The translations under genes were made by a program, and so were the position numbers. This document shows, one piece after another, positions 1-5,743 of a stretch of DNA of 7,187 nt (position 1 is its first letter; the number at the start of each line of letters is the position of its first letter). Below the pieces are notes generated by a model. It made no database searches and was not told where the DNA came from. It saw only the letters and a program-made list of their open reading frames with translations. Origin of the DNA: Maritimibacter sp. (GTDB taxonomy: Bacteria; Pseudomonadota; Alphaproteobacteria; Rhodobacterales; Rhodobacteraceae); assembly GCA_020441225.1 (NCBI GenBank), contig JAGRMP010000529.1, positions 1 through 7,187 of the forward strand. Reading direction: 5' to 3'.

Positions 1-1
1 G

Positions 2-1075
2 CTGCTGGACAGCGACGATCCCAGCCCCCAGGCCCATGATTTCATGGCGCTGACCATCCACACGCTGCTGGCCGCGCTCTACGCCCGGATCGCGGCGGCG
101 GCAGAGGCGCTCGCTGCGCCGGGCGCGGTCTTGATGCTCGGCGGCGCCGCGCTCCACGGCGACCTCGCCGCGCTGGCGGGCCGGATCGCCGCCCGCACCG
201 GCTGCCGGCTGGTGGCGCAGTTCTTCTGTGCCCGGATCGACCGGGGCGCGGGCGCGGTGGCGATCGAGCACCTGCCCTATCCGGTCGAGGCCTGCGTCGA
301 AGCGCTCTCCGGGATGCGCCACATGGTCTGTGTGGGCGAGGCGCCGCCCGTCGCCTTCTTTGCCTATCCCGGGCTCCCGTCCACGCCCGAGCCCGCGGGC
401 GCAACCATCGACCGGCTCTGCCCGGCGGAGGGCGACATCGGCTGGACGCTCGCCGAGATCGCCCGCGCCGTGGGGGTAACCGAGGCCGACGCGCCGGCCC
501 GGATCGCGCGCGCGCTGCCGGATGCCCCGACCGGCCCGCTCGATGCCGACGCGGTCGGCCGCGCGCTTGCCCGCCACCTGCCCGAGGGGGCCATTGCGGT
601 GAACGAGGCGCTGACGGCGGACGCAGCGATCTGGCCCCATGTCGACCGGGCGGCGCGGCATACGCGGCTGAACATCACCGGCGGCTCCATCGGCCAGGCG
701 CTGCCCTTGACCATCGGCGCGGCGATGGCCTGCCCGGAGCGGCCCGTGGTGGCGGTCTCGGGCGACGGCTCGGCGATGTACCAGGTGCAATCGCTCTGGA
801 CCATGGCGCGCGAGCGGCTGAACGCGACCGTGCTCATCCTGTCGAACGGCGGCTACCGGATCCTGCACCGCGAGCTCGACCATCTCGGCCTGCCGCCTGC
901 GGGCAAGAACGCGTCGGCCATGTTCGACATCGCCGATCCGGGGCTCGGCTGGGTGGCGCTGGCGCGTGGACACGGGGTGCCGGGGGCGCGGGCCGAGACC
1001 GCCGAGGCGCTGGACGCGGCGCTGACGGCGGCGGCCGAGATCGACGGCCCCTTCCTGATCGAAGTGGTGCTCTGA
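2..1075 (+). CDS. Thiamine-diphosphate enzyme, acetolactate synthase large subunit-like (5' partial)
   Basis: The reading frame is open from base 2 with no stop, so the gene enters from the left. The ATG at 44 is probably internal. The visible 357 residues hold the central domain (about 20-170) and the C-terminal ThDP-binding domain (about 180-357). The missing N-terminus would be the pyrimidine-binding domain, since the family is usually 510-560 residues. The cofactor motif is clear: GDGS at residues 254-257, then 25 residues to N282 in SNGGY, which matches the GDG...N Mg/ThDP signature (D to N spacing 27). The usual NN pair is SN here. FFAYPG near residue 121 and the ending FLIEVVL are typical of the proteobacterial acetolactate synthase/benzoylformate decarboxylase-like group. 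That group condenses or decarboxylates 2-keto acids in the cytoplasm. No ilvN-like small subunit follows, so a dedicated branched-chain biosynthesis role is doubtful. The exact substrate cannot be read from the sequence. Confidence 0.85.
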   Translation: MLDSDDPSPQAHDFMALTIHTLLAALYARIAAAAEALAAPGAVLMLGGAALHGDLAALAGRIAARTGCRLVAQFFCARIDRGAGAVAIEHLPYPVEACVEALSGMRHMVCVGEAPPVAFFAYPGLPSTPEPAGATIDRLCPAEGDIGWTLAEIARAVGVTEADAPARIARALPDAPTGPLDADAVGRALARHLPEGAIAVNEALTADAAIWPHVDRAARHTRLNITGGSIGQALPLTIGAAMACPERPVVAVSGDGSAMYQVQSLWTMARERLNATVLILSNGGYRILHRELDHLGLPPAGKNASAMFDIADPGLGWVALARGHGVPGARAETAEALDAALTAAAEIDGPFLIEVVL

Positions 1076-1108
1076 GCGGTCGGGGGCGCGCGGCGCGCGG
1101 GCGCCGGA

Positions 1109-1126
1109 GGCTGGCGGCGGCCAGCC
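1109..1126 (+). terminator. Possible hairpin after the ThDP enzyme gene
   Basis: GGCTGGC and GCCAGCC form a perfect 7-bp stem around a GGCG loop, 33 bases after the stop codon. No T-tract follows, so this is at best a stability hairpin or part of a factor-dependent terminator. In DNA this GC-rich such stems also arise by chance. Confidence 0.25.
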
Positions 1127-1155
1127 ATCGGGTCGGCCGCCGATGTCCCGGTCCG

Positions 1156-1185
1156 CCGCGCGATACCCTGCCGCGCAATACCCTG
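1156..1185. repeat. 15-bp tandem duplication
   Basis: CCGCGCGATACCCTG at 1156-1170 is followed directly by CCGCGCAATACCCTG at 1171-1185, with a single mismatch. It is a two-copy tandem repeat with no spacer, most simply explained by replication slippage. No function is evident. Confidence 0.8.
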
Positions 1186-1287
1186 GCCGCAGCGCCGCCC
1201 CCGCGCGCCGCGCCCCGACCGGCCTGCGCCACGCAATTTCTCTTCCCGAGGGCCCGGGCGAGCGATGGCGTCCGTGAACGGGCGTGG

Positions 1288-1293
1288 TATAGG
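1288..1293 (+). promoter_or_regulatory. Candidate -10 element for the hexosaminidase gene
   Basis: TATAGG lies in the context GTGGTATAGG, 116 bases before the ATG at 1410, and matches TATAAT at four of six positions. The region 17 bases upstream (ATGGCG) is a poor -35. It is listed because it is the best -10-like hexamer I found in this GC-rich intergenic stretch. Confidence 0.25.
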
Positions 1294-1399
1294 GGGGCGG
1301 CGAGAACCGGTGGCAGGGGTGAGGCGGATCTGATGTCGATGTCCGGGTGTGTTCCGCCCCTTCGAGGGGCCTGGCCGCGCTGTCCGTCGGGCCGGATTC

Positions 1400-1408
1400 G
1401 GAGGCGGG
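1400..1408 (+). promoter_or_regulatory. Ribosome binding site that fixes the hexosaminidase start
   Basis: GGAGGCGGG precedes the ATG at 1410 with its GGAGG core about five bases from the start codon, close to the ideal Shine-Dalgarno. It favours 1410 over the upstream in-frame GTG at 1347, whose extra 21 residues look like translated leader. Confidence 0.75.
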
Positions 1409-1409
1409 C

Positions 1410-3251
1410 ATGACGGCCAGGTTCGACGTCCAGCTCAAGGGCACGCAGATCCACTGTACGATCACCGTCGACACATCGCTTCGTCAGCCGGTGTTCTGCT
1501 TTTCGCTGATGCTGCCGGTGCAGGTGATCTCGGGCGGTACGGCGGGCAGGGCGCTCGGCGGGCATATCGAAGTGAAGCTCCCCGACCTTGTGGCCGGGCG
1601 TCCGCATCTCGTCGTCGTGTCCTACCGGCGCAAGCGCACGGTGCCGTTCAACCGCGCCTGGCTGCCGCTCGGCCCCTACCTGCGGCATGCGGACGGGATC
1701 CTGCGCCTGCCGCTCGCCGACACCGGCCCGCGCACCGGCACGGCGCCCGCCCCGCGCGCGGCCGGGTCCGAGGCGCTCATGCTCTGCCCGCCGCCGACCG
1801 CGCAGGTGCTGACCGGCGGCGTGGCCGATGCCTCGAACGGGTTTGCCGTCGCGCACGAAGCCTTCGAGACCGTCGCCGCGATCCGGGTGCGGGCGCGCAC
1901 CGGCGATGCGCCCTTCCTCTCCCGCCGTGGCCTCAAGGTGACCATCGCGCAGGACGGCGCTCTGCCGCCCGAGGGGTATTTCCTGGCGATCGGCGCGGGC
2001 GGCGTGCAACTGACCGCCCGCGACCGGGCCGGGGTGCTCTACGGCGCGGTGACGCTCAGGCACCTGCAGATCGCCCACGGCGGGCAGATCCCTGCGGCGC
2101 GGATCGCCGACGCGCCCCGGTTCGGCTGGCGCGGCCAGCAGCTCGACTGCGCCCGCAATTTCCAGTCGGTCGAGACGATCCTCGAGCTGCTCGACCTCAT
2201 GGCGCTGTTCAAGCTCAACCGCTTCCACTGGCATTTCGCCGATGACGAAGCGTTCCGGCTCGAGGTCGAGAGCTACCCCCAGTTCTGGCAGAAGACGGCC
2301 TATCGCGGCGAGGGCGAGATGTTTCCCGGCTTTCGCGGCGGCGGTCCGCGGGCGGGCGGGAGCTATTCGCGCGCCGACGTGGACCGGATCGTGGCCCACG
2401 GCCGCAAACTCAACATCGAGGTGATGCCGGAGATCGAGATGCCGGCTCACAGCTTCGCGCTGACCCGGGTGATGCCCGAGCTGCGCGATCCGGCCGATAC
2501 CGGCATCGACGGGTCCGCGCTTGGCTACACCGGCAACACCATCAACCCCGCCGTCGACGCGACCTGGGACGTGCTGCCGCGGCTCGCCTCCGAGGTCGCA
2601 AGCTGGTTTCCCTTCGGCCATCTCCACCTTGGCTGCGATGAGCTTTCGAGCAGCGCCTGGGTCCGCTCGCCCGCGGTGGCGGCGCTCAAGAAACGGCTCC
2701 ACCTCGCGAACAACGACGATGTGCAGGGCTGGATGATGGCGCGGATGGCGGCGCATCTCGCCCGCGAGGGCATCCGGCCCGCCGCCTGGCAGGAGGCGCG
2801 CAAGGGCCGGGGCGGCGGCATCGGACACAACGCGATCCTGTTCGCCTGGCTCGGGCAGGAGGCGGGCGTCGCGGCGGCGCGGGCGGGGTATGACGTGGTC
2901 ATGTGCCCCGCGCAACACGCCTATCTCGACATGGCCCACACCGGCCAGCGCGACGATTGGGGCGCGTTCGGGGTCGGCAACACCGTGCTCGAGGAAACCG
3001 TCGGCTGGAACCCGGTGCCCGAGGGGGCCGAAGACGTCGCGCGGCGGATCATCGGCGTGCAGGGCAATTTCTGGAGCGAGTTCACCCCCGACAAGGACCT
3101 GCTCTGGCCGATGCTGATGCCGCGCCTGCTCGGGGTCGCGACCACGGCCTGGAGCCGTCAGGGCGCGCTCGACGGTTCCGGGCTGAGGGCGCTCGCCGAC
3201 GGCTACCGGGCGAGCATGGCGGGGTTCTGGCGCTGGAACCACCTGGCCTGA
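1410..3251 (+). CDS. Beta-N-acetylhexosaminidase, glycoside hydrolase family 20
   Basis: A protein of 613 residues that should hydrolyse terminal GlcNAc or GalNAc residues from oligosaccharides by the substrate-assisted GH20 mechanism. Residues 1-120 form a beta-rich N-terminal module I do not recognise. Residues 120-230 look like the GH20b alpha/beta domain. The catalytic TIM barrel begins at RFGWRG (R237) and includes FHWHFADDEAF (H273-W274-H275) on an early strand. The catalytic pair is D410-E411 in HLGCDE: Asp orients the substrate acetamido group and Glu is the acid/base. GNFWSE (W555, E557) is the late conserved barrel strand of the family. There is no signal peptide or membrane segment, so the enzyme is probably cytoplasmic, acting on imported chito- or peptidoglycan-derived sugars. 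Cys replaces the second Gly of the usual HxGGDE. The gene seems monocistronic, with long gaps on both sides and no transporter or nagK/nagZ neighbour. Confidence 0.93.
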   Translation: MTARFDVQLKGTQIHCTITVDTSLRQPVFCFSLMLPVQVISGGTAGRALGGHIEVKLPDLVAGRPHLVVVSYRRKRTVPFNRAWLPLGPYLRHADGILRLPLADTGPRTGTAPAPRAAGSEALMLCPPPTAQVLTGGVADASNGFAVAHEAFETVAAIRVRARTGDAPFLSRRGLKVTIAQDGALPPEGYFLAIGAGGVQLTARDRAGVLYGAVTLRHLQIAHGGQIPAARIADAPRFGWRGQQLDCARNFQSVETILELLDLMALFKLNRFHWHFADDEAFRLEVESYPQFWQKTAYRGEGEMFPGFRGGGPRAGGSYSRADVDRIVAHGRKLNIEVMPEIEMPAHSFALTRVMPELRDPADTGIDGSALGYTGNTINPAVDATWDVLPRLASEVASWFPFGHLHLGCDELSSSAWVRSPAVAALKKRLHLANNDDVQGWMMARMAAHLAREGIRPAAWQEARKGRGGGIGHNAILFAWLGQEAGVAAARAGYDVVMCPAQHAYLDMAHTGQRDDWGAFGVGNTVLEETVGWNPVPEGAEDVARRIIGVQGNFWSEFTPDKDLLWPMLMPRLLGVATTAWSRQGALDGSGLRALADGYRASMAGFWRWNHLA

Positions 3252-3268
3252 CGGTCGCTGTCCCGGGA

Positions 3269-3294
3269 CGCGCCTCGGGGGCGCGCCTCGGGGG
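3269..3294. repeat. Perfect 13-bp tandem duplication
   Basis: CGCGCCTCGGGGG occurs at 3269-3281 and again immediately at 3282-3294 with no mismatch. It lies 18 bases after the hexosaminidase stop codon. A recent slippage event is the simplest explanation. Confidence 0.85.
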
Positions 3295-3444
3295 TGCGGC
3301 GGAGGGGGGCGCGGGCGGTCCCCGGCAGGTCTTCGCCGCCGTCCCGGTCCCCGCGCCCGTGCGGGAAACGGCACCGCCGCCGCAGGAGATTTGTGTCACA
3401 GATCGGCGCGCCGGCGCGGCGCAGGCCGACGGCGGGATCACGGC

Positions 3445-3468
3445 TTCGAGAGTCCTCGAATGTTCGAA
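3445..3468. repeat. Inverted repeat TTCGAG-N4-CTCGAA with an adjacent TTCGAA
   Basis: A perfect 6+4+6 inverted repeat at 3445-3460 is followed two bases later by the palindrome TTCGAA (3463-3468). The cluster sits where the GC-rich leader gives way to the AT-rich patch upstream of ybjN. It may be a regulator site or a small hairpin; nothing in the sequence identifies a ligand or protein. Confidence 0.4.
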
Positions 3469-3667
3469 TCAGACAAGTATCGAGTCGCCTGCATGCACAA
3501 ATCGCCAAAAAATCAAGAAAAAAGTCATTTCTCCTTTACAGCCTCCGGTCAATCCCGCACCGTGCTCTCCAGGGATCAGGCGCGTCAGACGCCAGACCCT
3601 TATGAGGCAACGAACTTGGGTGATTTCTGCTCCACCGAGGTTCACGAGAGCAGAAAGGGACAGCCAA

Positions 3668-4171
3668 ATGGCGGCGACCGAGCACTTCCTTGAGCCGGGA
3701 GACCTGCATCCTATTGACATCGTCGAAACCCTTGCCGAGGCGCAGGCCTGGGATTTCGACCGGGTGGCCGACGACCAGATCGCGATGGCAGTCGAGGGGC
3801 AATGGCGGACCTATTCCATCACCCTCGCCTGGAGCGGCTACGACGAGACCCTGCGGTTGATCTGCACCTTCGAGATGGAGCCGCCCGAGGCGCGGCTGCC
3901 GCAGCTCTACGAGGCGCTCAACCTGACCAACGACCAGATCTGGGCGGGCGCCTTCACCTATTGGTACGAGCAGCGGCTGATGGTCTATCGCTACGGGCTG
4001 GTGCTGGCCGGCGGTCAGATGGCGGGTCCGGAACAGCTCAACCTGCTGATCGGTTCCGCGGTGGTGAATTCCGAGCGATTCTACCCGGCCTTCCAGCTTG
4101 CGACCTGGGGCGACCGATCGGTCGAGGATGCGATGAAAGTGGCGATCTCCGAGGCCTACGGGCGGGCTTGA
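3668..4171 (+). CDS. YbjN domain-containing protein
   Basis: A protein of 167 residues, a normal length for the Rhodobacterales YbjN-domain family. The ATG at 3668 is preceded by AAGGGA (3655-3660) at seven bases, and the family N-terminus (LEPGDLHPIDIVE) begins right after it, which supports this start. The recognisable core runs from about residue 30 (DDQIAMAVEGQWRTYSITLA), through LRLICTFEMEPPE (about 62-74), to FTYWYEQRLMVYRYGLVLAGG (about 97-117) and the end FYPAFQLATWGDRS. The fold is YbjN-like, related to the type III secretion chaperone-like fold. There is no signal peptide, and the protein should be cytoplasmic. The molecular role of alphaproteobacterial members is not established; E. 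coli YbjN affects motility and stress phenotypes. The gene is alone, with a long leader upstream and an intrinsic terminator downstream. Confidence 0.9.
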   Translation: MAATEHFLEPGDLHPIDIVETLAEAQAWDFDRVADDQIAMAVEGQWRTYSITLAWSGYDETLRLICTFEMEPPEARLPQLYEALNLTNDQIWAGAFTYWYEQRLMVYRYGLVLAGGQMAGPEQLNLLIGSAVVNSERFYPAFQLATWGDRSVEDAMKVAISEAYGRA

Positions 4172-4248
4172 GGGCCGCACGCCCCGGGGACGTGGATCCG
4201 CAAACAGGCAAGACGTCGGGCAGAACGGCGCAGGTGCAGTACAACTAA

Positions 4249-4279
4249 CCCCCCGATGCCCCTCGCATCGGGGGGTGTT
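4249..4279 (+). terminator. Intrinsic terminator of the YbjN gene
   Basis: CCCCCCGATGC (4249-4259) and GCATCGGGGGG (4265-4275) form a perfect 11-bp stem with a five-base loop CCCTC, followed by TGTTTTC. It starts 77 bases after the ybjN stop codon. The T-rich tract lies only on the plus-strand side, so it should mainly stop rightward transcription before the convergent operon. Confidence 0.85.
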
Positions 4280-4330
4280 TTCGTGGCGGCGGTCCGCCGG
4301 ATGTCCGGTCGTGCCGGCCCGCTCACAAAG

Positions 4331-4376
4331 GCCCGGCCCCGATCTCCCGCACCCGGCCGGGGCCATGCGGCCCCGG
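4331..4376 (-). terminator. Overlapping GC-rich hairpins after the SRPBCC operon
   Basis: CCGGGGCC (4357-4364) and GGCCCCGG (4369-4376) form an 8-bp stem with a four-base loop, beginning seven bases beyond the stop of the minus-strand gene ending at 4383. The same CGGGGCC arm (4358-4364) can instead pair with GGCCCCG at 4335-4341. Read on the minus strand, this second hairpin ends in GGGCCTTTGTG, a weak T-tract. The second pairing is therefore the better terminator candidate. Confidence 0.5.
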
Positions 4377-4382
4377 GCTGTG

Positions 4383-4859
4383 TCACAGCGTTCCGGCGAG
4401 CGCGGCGAGCTGGTCGATGGCGGTGCCCCAGCCTTCGAAAAAGCCCATCTCGGCATGCTGGGCGCGGGTCTCCGGGTTGGCATGCAGGGCGCGGGCGGTG
4501 ATCTTCGTCCCCGCCTCGGTCGGGGTGAGCATGTAGACCCCGGTCATGAAGCCTTTGCCGGTCGGGTGAAAGCCCGGCCCCATCGCGTCGGTAAAGGCCA
4601 GCAGTCTGCCCGGATCCGCGACCAGGATGCAGCCCGGCCCCTCGTCCATCGCCGCACCGTCCGGCCCGCGCATCGGGGTATGAAACGCACCCCCCGCACG
4701 CGGCTCCAGCACCACGTCATGGGCCTCCCAGGGTTTCGGGCAGAACCATTCCTCGACCAGCGCGGGTTCGGTGAGACAGCGCCAGACGACGGCCGGGCTC
4801 GCGGCGATCACCTTGTCGAGTTCGAGGTCGGTTTCGGGGTTGAAAGCAAAGATGTCCAT
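4383..4859 (-). CDS. SRPBCC/AHSA1-like domain protein, second copy of the operon
   Basis: A protein of 158 residues with the START-like (SRPBCC) fold of the AHSA1 family, named after a domain of the Hsp90 activator Aha1. Members have a deep hydrophobic cavity, but most bacterial ones have no known ligand. The N-terminal strand (LELDKVIAASPAVVWRCLTEPALVEEWF, about residues 12-39), the central sheet with FMTGVYMLTPTEAGTKITARA, and the C-terminal helix GFFEGWGTAIDQLAAL follow the family pattern, including the conserved Trp in the last helix. It is cytoplasmic, with no signal peptide. The ATG at 4859 has AAGGAA five bases upstream. The gene lies 27 bases after the preceding SRPBCC gene and is surely co-transcribed with it. 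It is a diverged paralogue of that neighbour rather than a recent duplicate, as alignable identity is low by eye. Confidence 0.9.
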   Translation of the reverse strand: MDIFAFNPETDLELDKVIAASPAVVWRCLTEPALVEEWFCPKPWEAHDVVLEPRAGGAFHTPMRGPDGAAMDEGPGCILVADPGRLLAFTDAMGPGFHPTGKGFMTGVYMLTPTEAGTKITARALHANPETRAQHAEMGFFEGWGTAIDQLAALAGTL

Positions 4860-4886
4860 GGTGGTTCCTTGAGATGCAACGGCGGT

Positions 4887-5339
4887 TCAGTCGAAGAGCG
4901 CGGCGAGCCGGTCAAGCTGTGCGTCGATCCCGCCCCGGCGCATTTCGGGCCCGTCGGAGGGCGGGAAATTCGCGCTCTGCTCGGTCAGGGTGAGCCGGCA
5001 TCCGGCTTCGCTGGGGGCGAAGGTCACGGTCACCAGCGAGGCCGAGTGCGCCCGGCCGTCCCAGCTCATGGCATAGGCATAGACGATCCGCTCATCGGCG
5101 ACGATGTCGAGATAGGTGGTGGCGTTCTCATGCAGGCCGGCGCCGGGGCCGTCGGCGATCACGAAGCGCCCGATCTCCCGCCCGCCTGGCCGGAAATCGA
5201 GGCTGTAGGCCTCGCGACCGGTGCCCGGCGGCGTGAACCACTGCATTTTCAGATCTTCCTCGGCGAAGGCGCGAAAGACATTGGCGGGGGTGGCGGCGAT
5301 GATCTTCTCAAGGGTGAAGTTGCCATGTTCGACGGTCAT
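4887..5339 (-). CDS. SRPBCC/AHSA1-like domain protein, first copy of the operon
   Basis: A protein of 150 residues with the AHSA1-type SRPBCC fold. FTLEKIIAATPANVFRAFAEEDLKMQWF (residues 8-35) is the family's opening strand and helix. A sheet follows with YLDIVADERIVYAYAM and ASLVTVTFAPSEAGCRLTLTEQSA, then the C-terminal helix GGIDAQLDRLAALFD. In that helix the Trp common in the family is replaced by Ile. The start at 5339 is preferred: AAAGGA lies six bases upstream, and the fold begins there. Upstream in-frame codons would overlap the regulator. The start codon overlaps the stop of the arsR-like gene as ATGA (5336-5339), implying translational coupling. The substrate is unknown. Regulator-linked SRPBCC proteins like this are widespread in bacteria but poorly characterised. 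Confidence 0.9.
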   Translation of the reverse strand: MTVEHGNFTLEKIIAATPANVFRAFAEEDLKMQWFTPPGTGREAYSLDFRPGGREIGRFVIADGPGAGLHENATTYLDIVADERIVYAYAMSWDGRAHSASLVTVTFAPSEAGCRLTLTEQSANFPPSDGPEMRRGGIDAQLDRLAALFD

Positions 5340-5701
5340 TTCCGGTCCTTTCGCGGGGTCGGCCCCGGCATCGGGTTGGTGTCCAGTTCCAGCCGGCGCG
5401 CGACCGCTTCGAGCCGGGCGAGGCGGCCTTCCCACAGCCCGCGCTGCCCGTCGAGCCAGCCATCGATCGCGTCGAGAGATCGGGGTCTGAGCGCCACCAT
5501 CCGCTGGCGGCCCTGCTTGCGGGTGGCCACGATCCCGGCCGTCTCCAGCACCTCGATGTGGCGCAGGAACGAGGGCAGGGCCATGGCATGCGGTTCGGCC
5601 AGCGCGCCCACCGGCTGGGCGCCGTCTGCGAGCTGTTCGACCACGGCCCGGCGGGTCGGGTCGGCAAGTGCGGCGAAGAGCGAGTCGATTTGGTTAGTCA
5701 T
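5336..5701 (-). CDS. ArsR/SmtB-family winged-helix transcriptional regulator
   Basis: A protein of 121 residues with the ArsR-type winged helix. DSLFAALADPTRRAVVEQLADG (residues 6-27) is the family's N-terminal helix signature. PSFLRHIEVLETAGIV (about 43-58) is the recognition helix region, and ATRKQGRQRMVALRP (about 59-73) is the wing. It should bind operator DNA as a dimer and repress until a signal is sensed. There is no cysteine in the protein, so the Cys-based arsenic/cadmium sites of classical members are absent; this is usual in the SRPBCC-linked subgroup. The ATG at 5701 is chosen because the fold begins just after it. A TTG at 5737 is in frame but forms part of a likely -35 box. No Shine-Dalgarno precedes the ATG, which fits a leaderless transcript. 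It heads a three-gene operon and probably regulates itself through the nearby palindromes. Confidence 0.93.
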   Translation of the reverse strand: MTNQIDSLFAALADPTRRAVVEQLADGAQPVGALAEPHAMALPSFLRHIEVLETAGIVATRKQGRQRMVALRPRSLDAIDGWLDGQRGLWEGRLARLEAVARRLELDTNPMPGPTPRKDRK

Positions 5702-5709
5702 GTTGCTAA
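5694..5709. promoter_or_regulatory. Candidate second operator over the arsR start codon
   Basis: TTAG (5694-5697), eight bases, CTAA (5706-5709) repeats the outer arms and spacing of the perfect palindrome at 5744-5763. The site covers the regulator's start codon and probable transcription start. Its centre is 52 bp from the other centre, about five helical turns, so two bound dimers could face the same side of the DNA. The inner eight bases are not symmetric, suggesting a weaker site. Confidence 0.4.
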
Positions 5710-5737
5710 GTAATGACGGGGTACCTTGCCGGGTCAA
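5709..5737 (-). promoter_or_regulatory. Candidate promoter of the arsR-SRPBCC operon
   Basis: On the minus strand, TTGACC (5737-5732) matches the -35 consensus at five of six positions. After a 17-base spacer comes ATTACT (5714-5709), a weak -10. Transcription would then start about seven bases further on, essentially at the ATG at 5701, giving a leaderless mRNA. That agrees with the lack of a Shine-Dalgarno. The promoter lies between the two candidate operators. Confidence 0.45.
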
Positions 5738-5743
5738 GCTAAA

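Larger units (their letters stand above)
1076..1409. other. Intergenic region between the ThDP enzyme and the hexosaminidase
   Basis: These 334 bases of very GC-rich DNA contain no convincing gene. They hold a 7-bp-stem hairpin just after the stop at 1075, a 15-bp tandem duplication (1156-1185), and a TATAGG hexamer at 1288-1293. That hexamer could be the -10 box for the downstream gene, but no good -35 is visible. A GTG at 1347 lies in frame with the hexosaminidase, but the ATG at 1410 has a far better ribosome binding site. The minus-strand frame is open through this region, but its composition is that of a GC-bias shadow. Confidence 0.6.
3252..3667. other. 416-bp intergenic region upstream of the YbjN gene
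   Basis: There is no convincing gene. Short open frames exist, but their predicted products look like out-of-frame translation. The first 200 bases are extremely GC-rich and carry a perfect 13-bp tandem duplication and a GTCCCGGGAC palindrome (3260-3269). From about 3445 composition shifts to AT-richer DNA. That part holds TTCGAG-N4-CTCGAA at 3445-3460, a further TTCGAA at 3463-3468, an A-rich patch around 3495-3530, and GCGTC-A-GACGC at 3582-3592. The AT-rich part probably contains the ybjN promoter, but I could not assign a credible -35/-10 pair. No intrinsic terminator is obvious for the upstream hexosaminidase gene. Confidence 0.6.

Noticed and set aside
1347..1409. An upstream GTG start adding 21 residues to the hexosaminidase
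   Set aside because: The ATG at 1410 has a near-ideal Shine-Dalgarno, and the extra residues do not resemble a signal peptide or a domain.
834..3374. An 846-codon open frame on the minus strand opposite the hexosaminidase gene
   Set aside because: Its predicted protein is Arg/Pro/Gly/His-rich low-complexity sequence with no recognisable domain, while the plus strand encodes a full GH20 enzyme with catalytic motifs. Long antisense frames are expected at this GC content.
3391..3403. A TGTG-T-CACA motif resembling a CRP/FNR-type half-site pair
   Set aside because: The spacing is one base, too short for either regulator, and the flanks are not symmetric enough to support a site.
3391..3693. A possible small protein in the ybjN leader
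   Set aside because: The frame overlaps the ybjN start, has no good ribosome binding site, and crosses regions of very different composition without any protein-like pattern.
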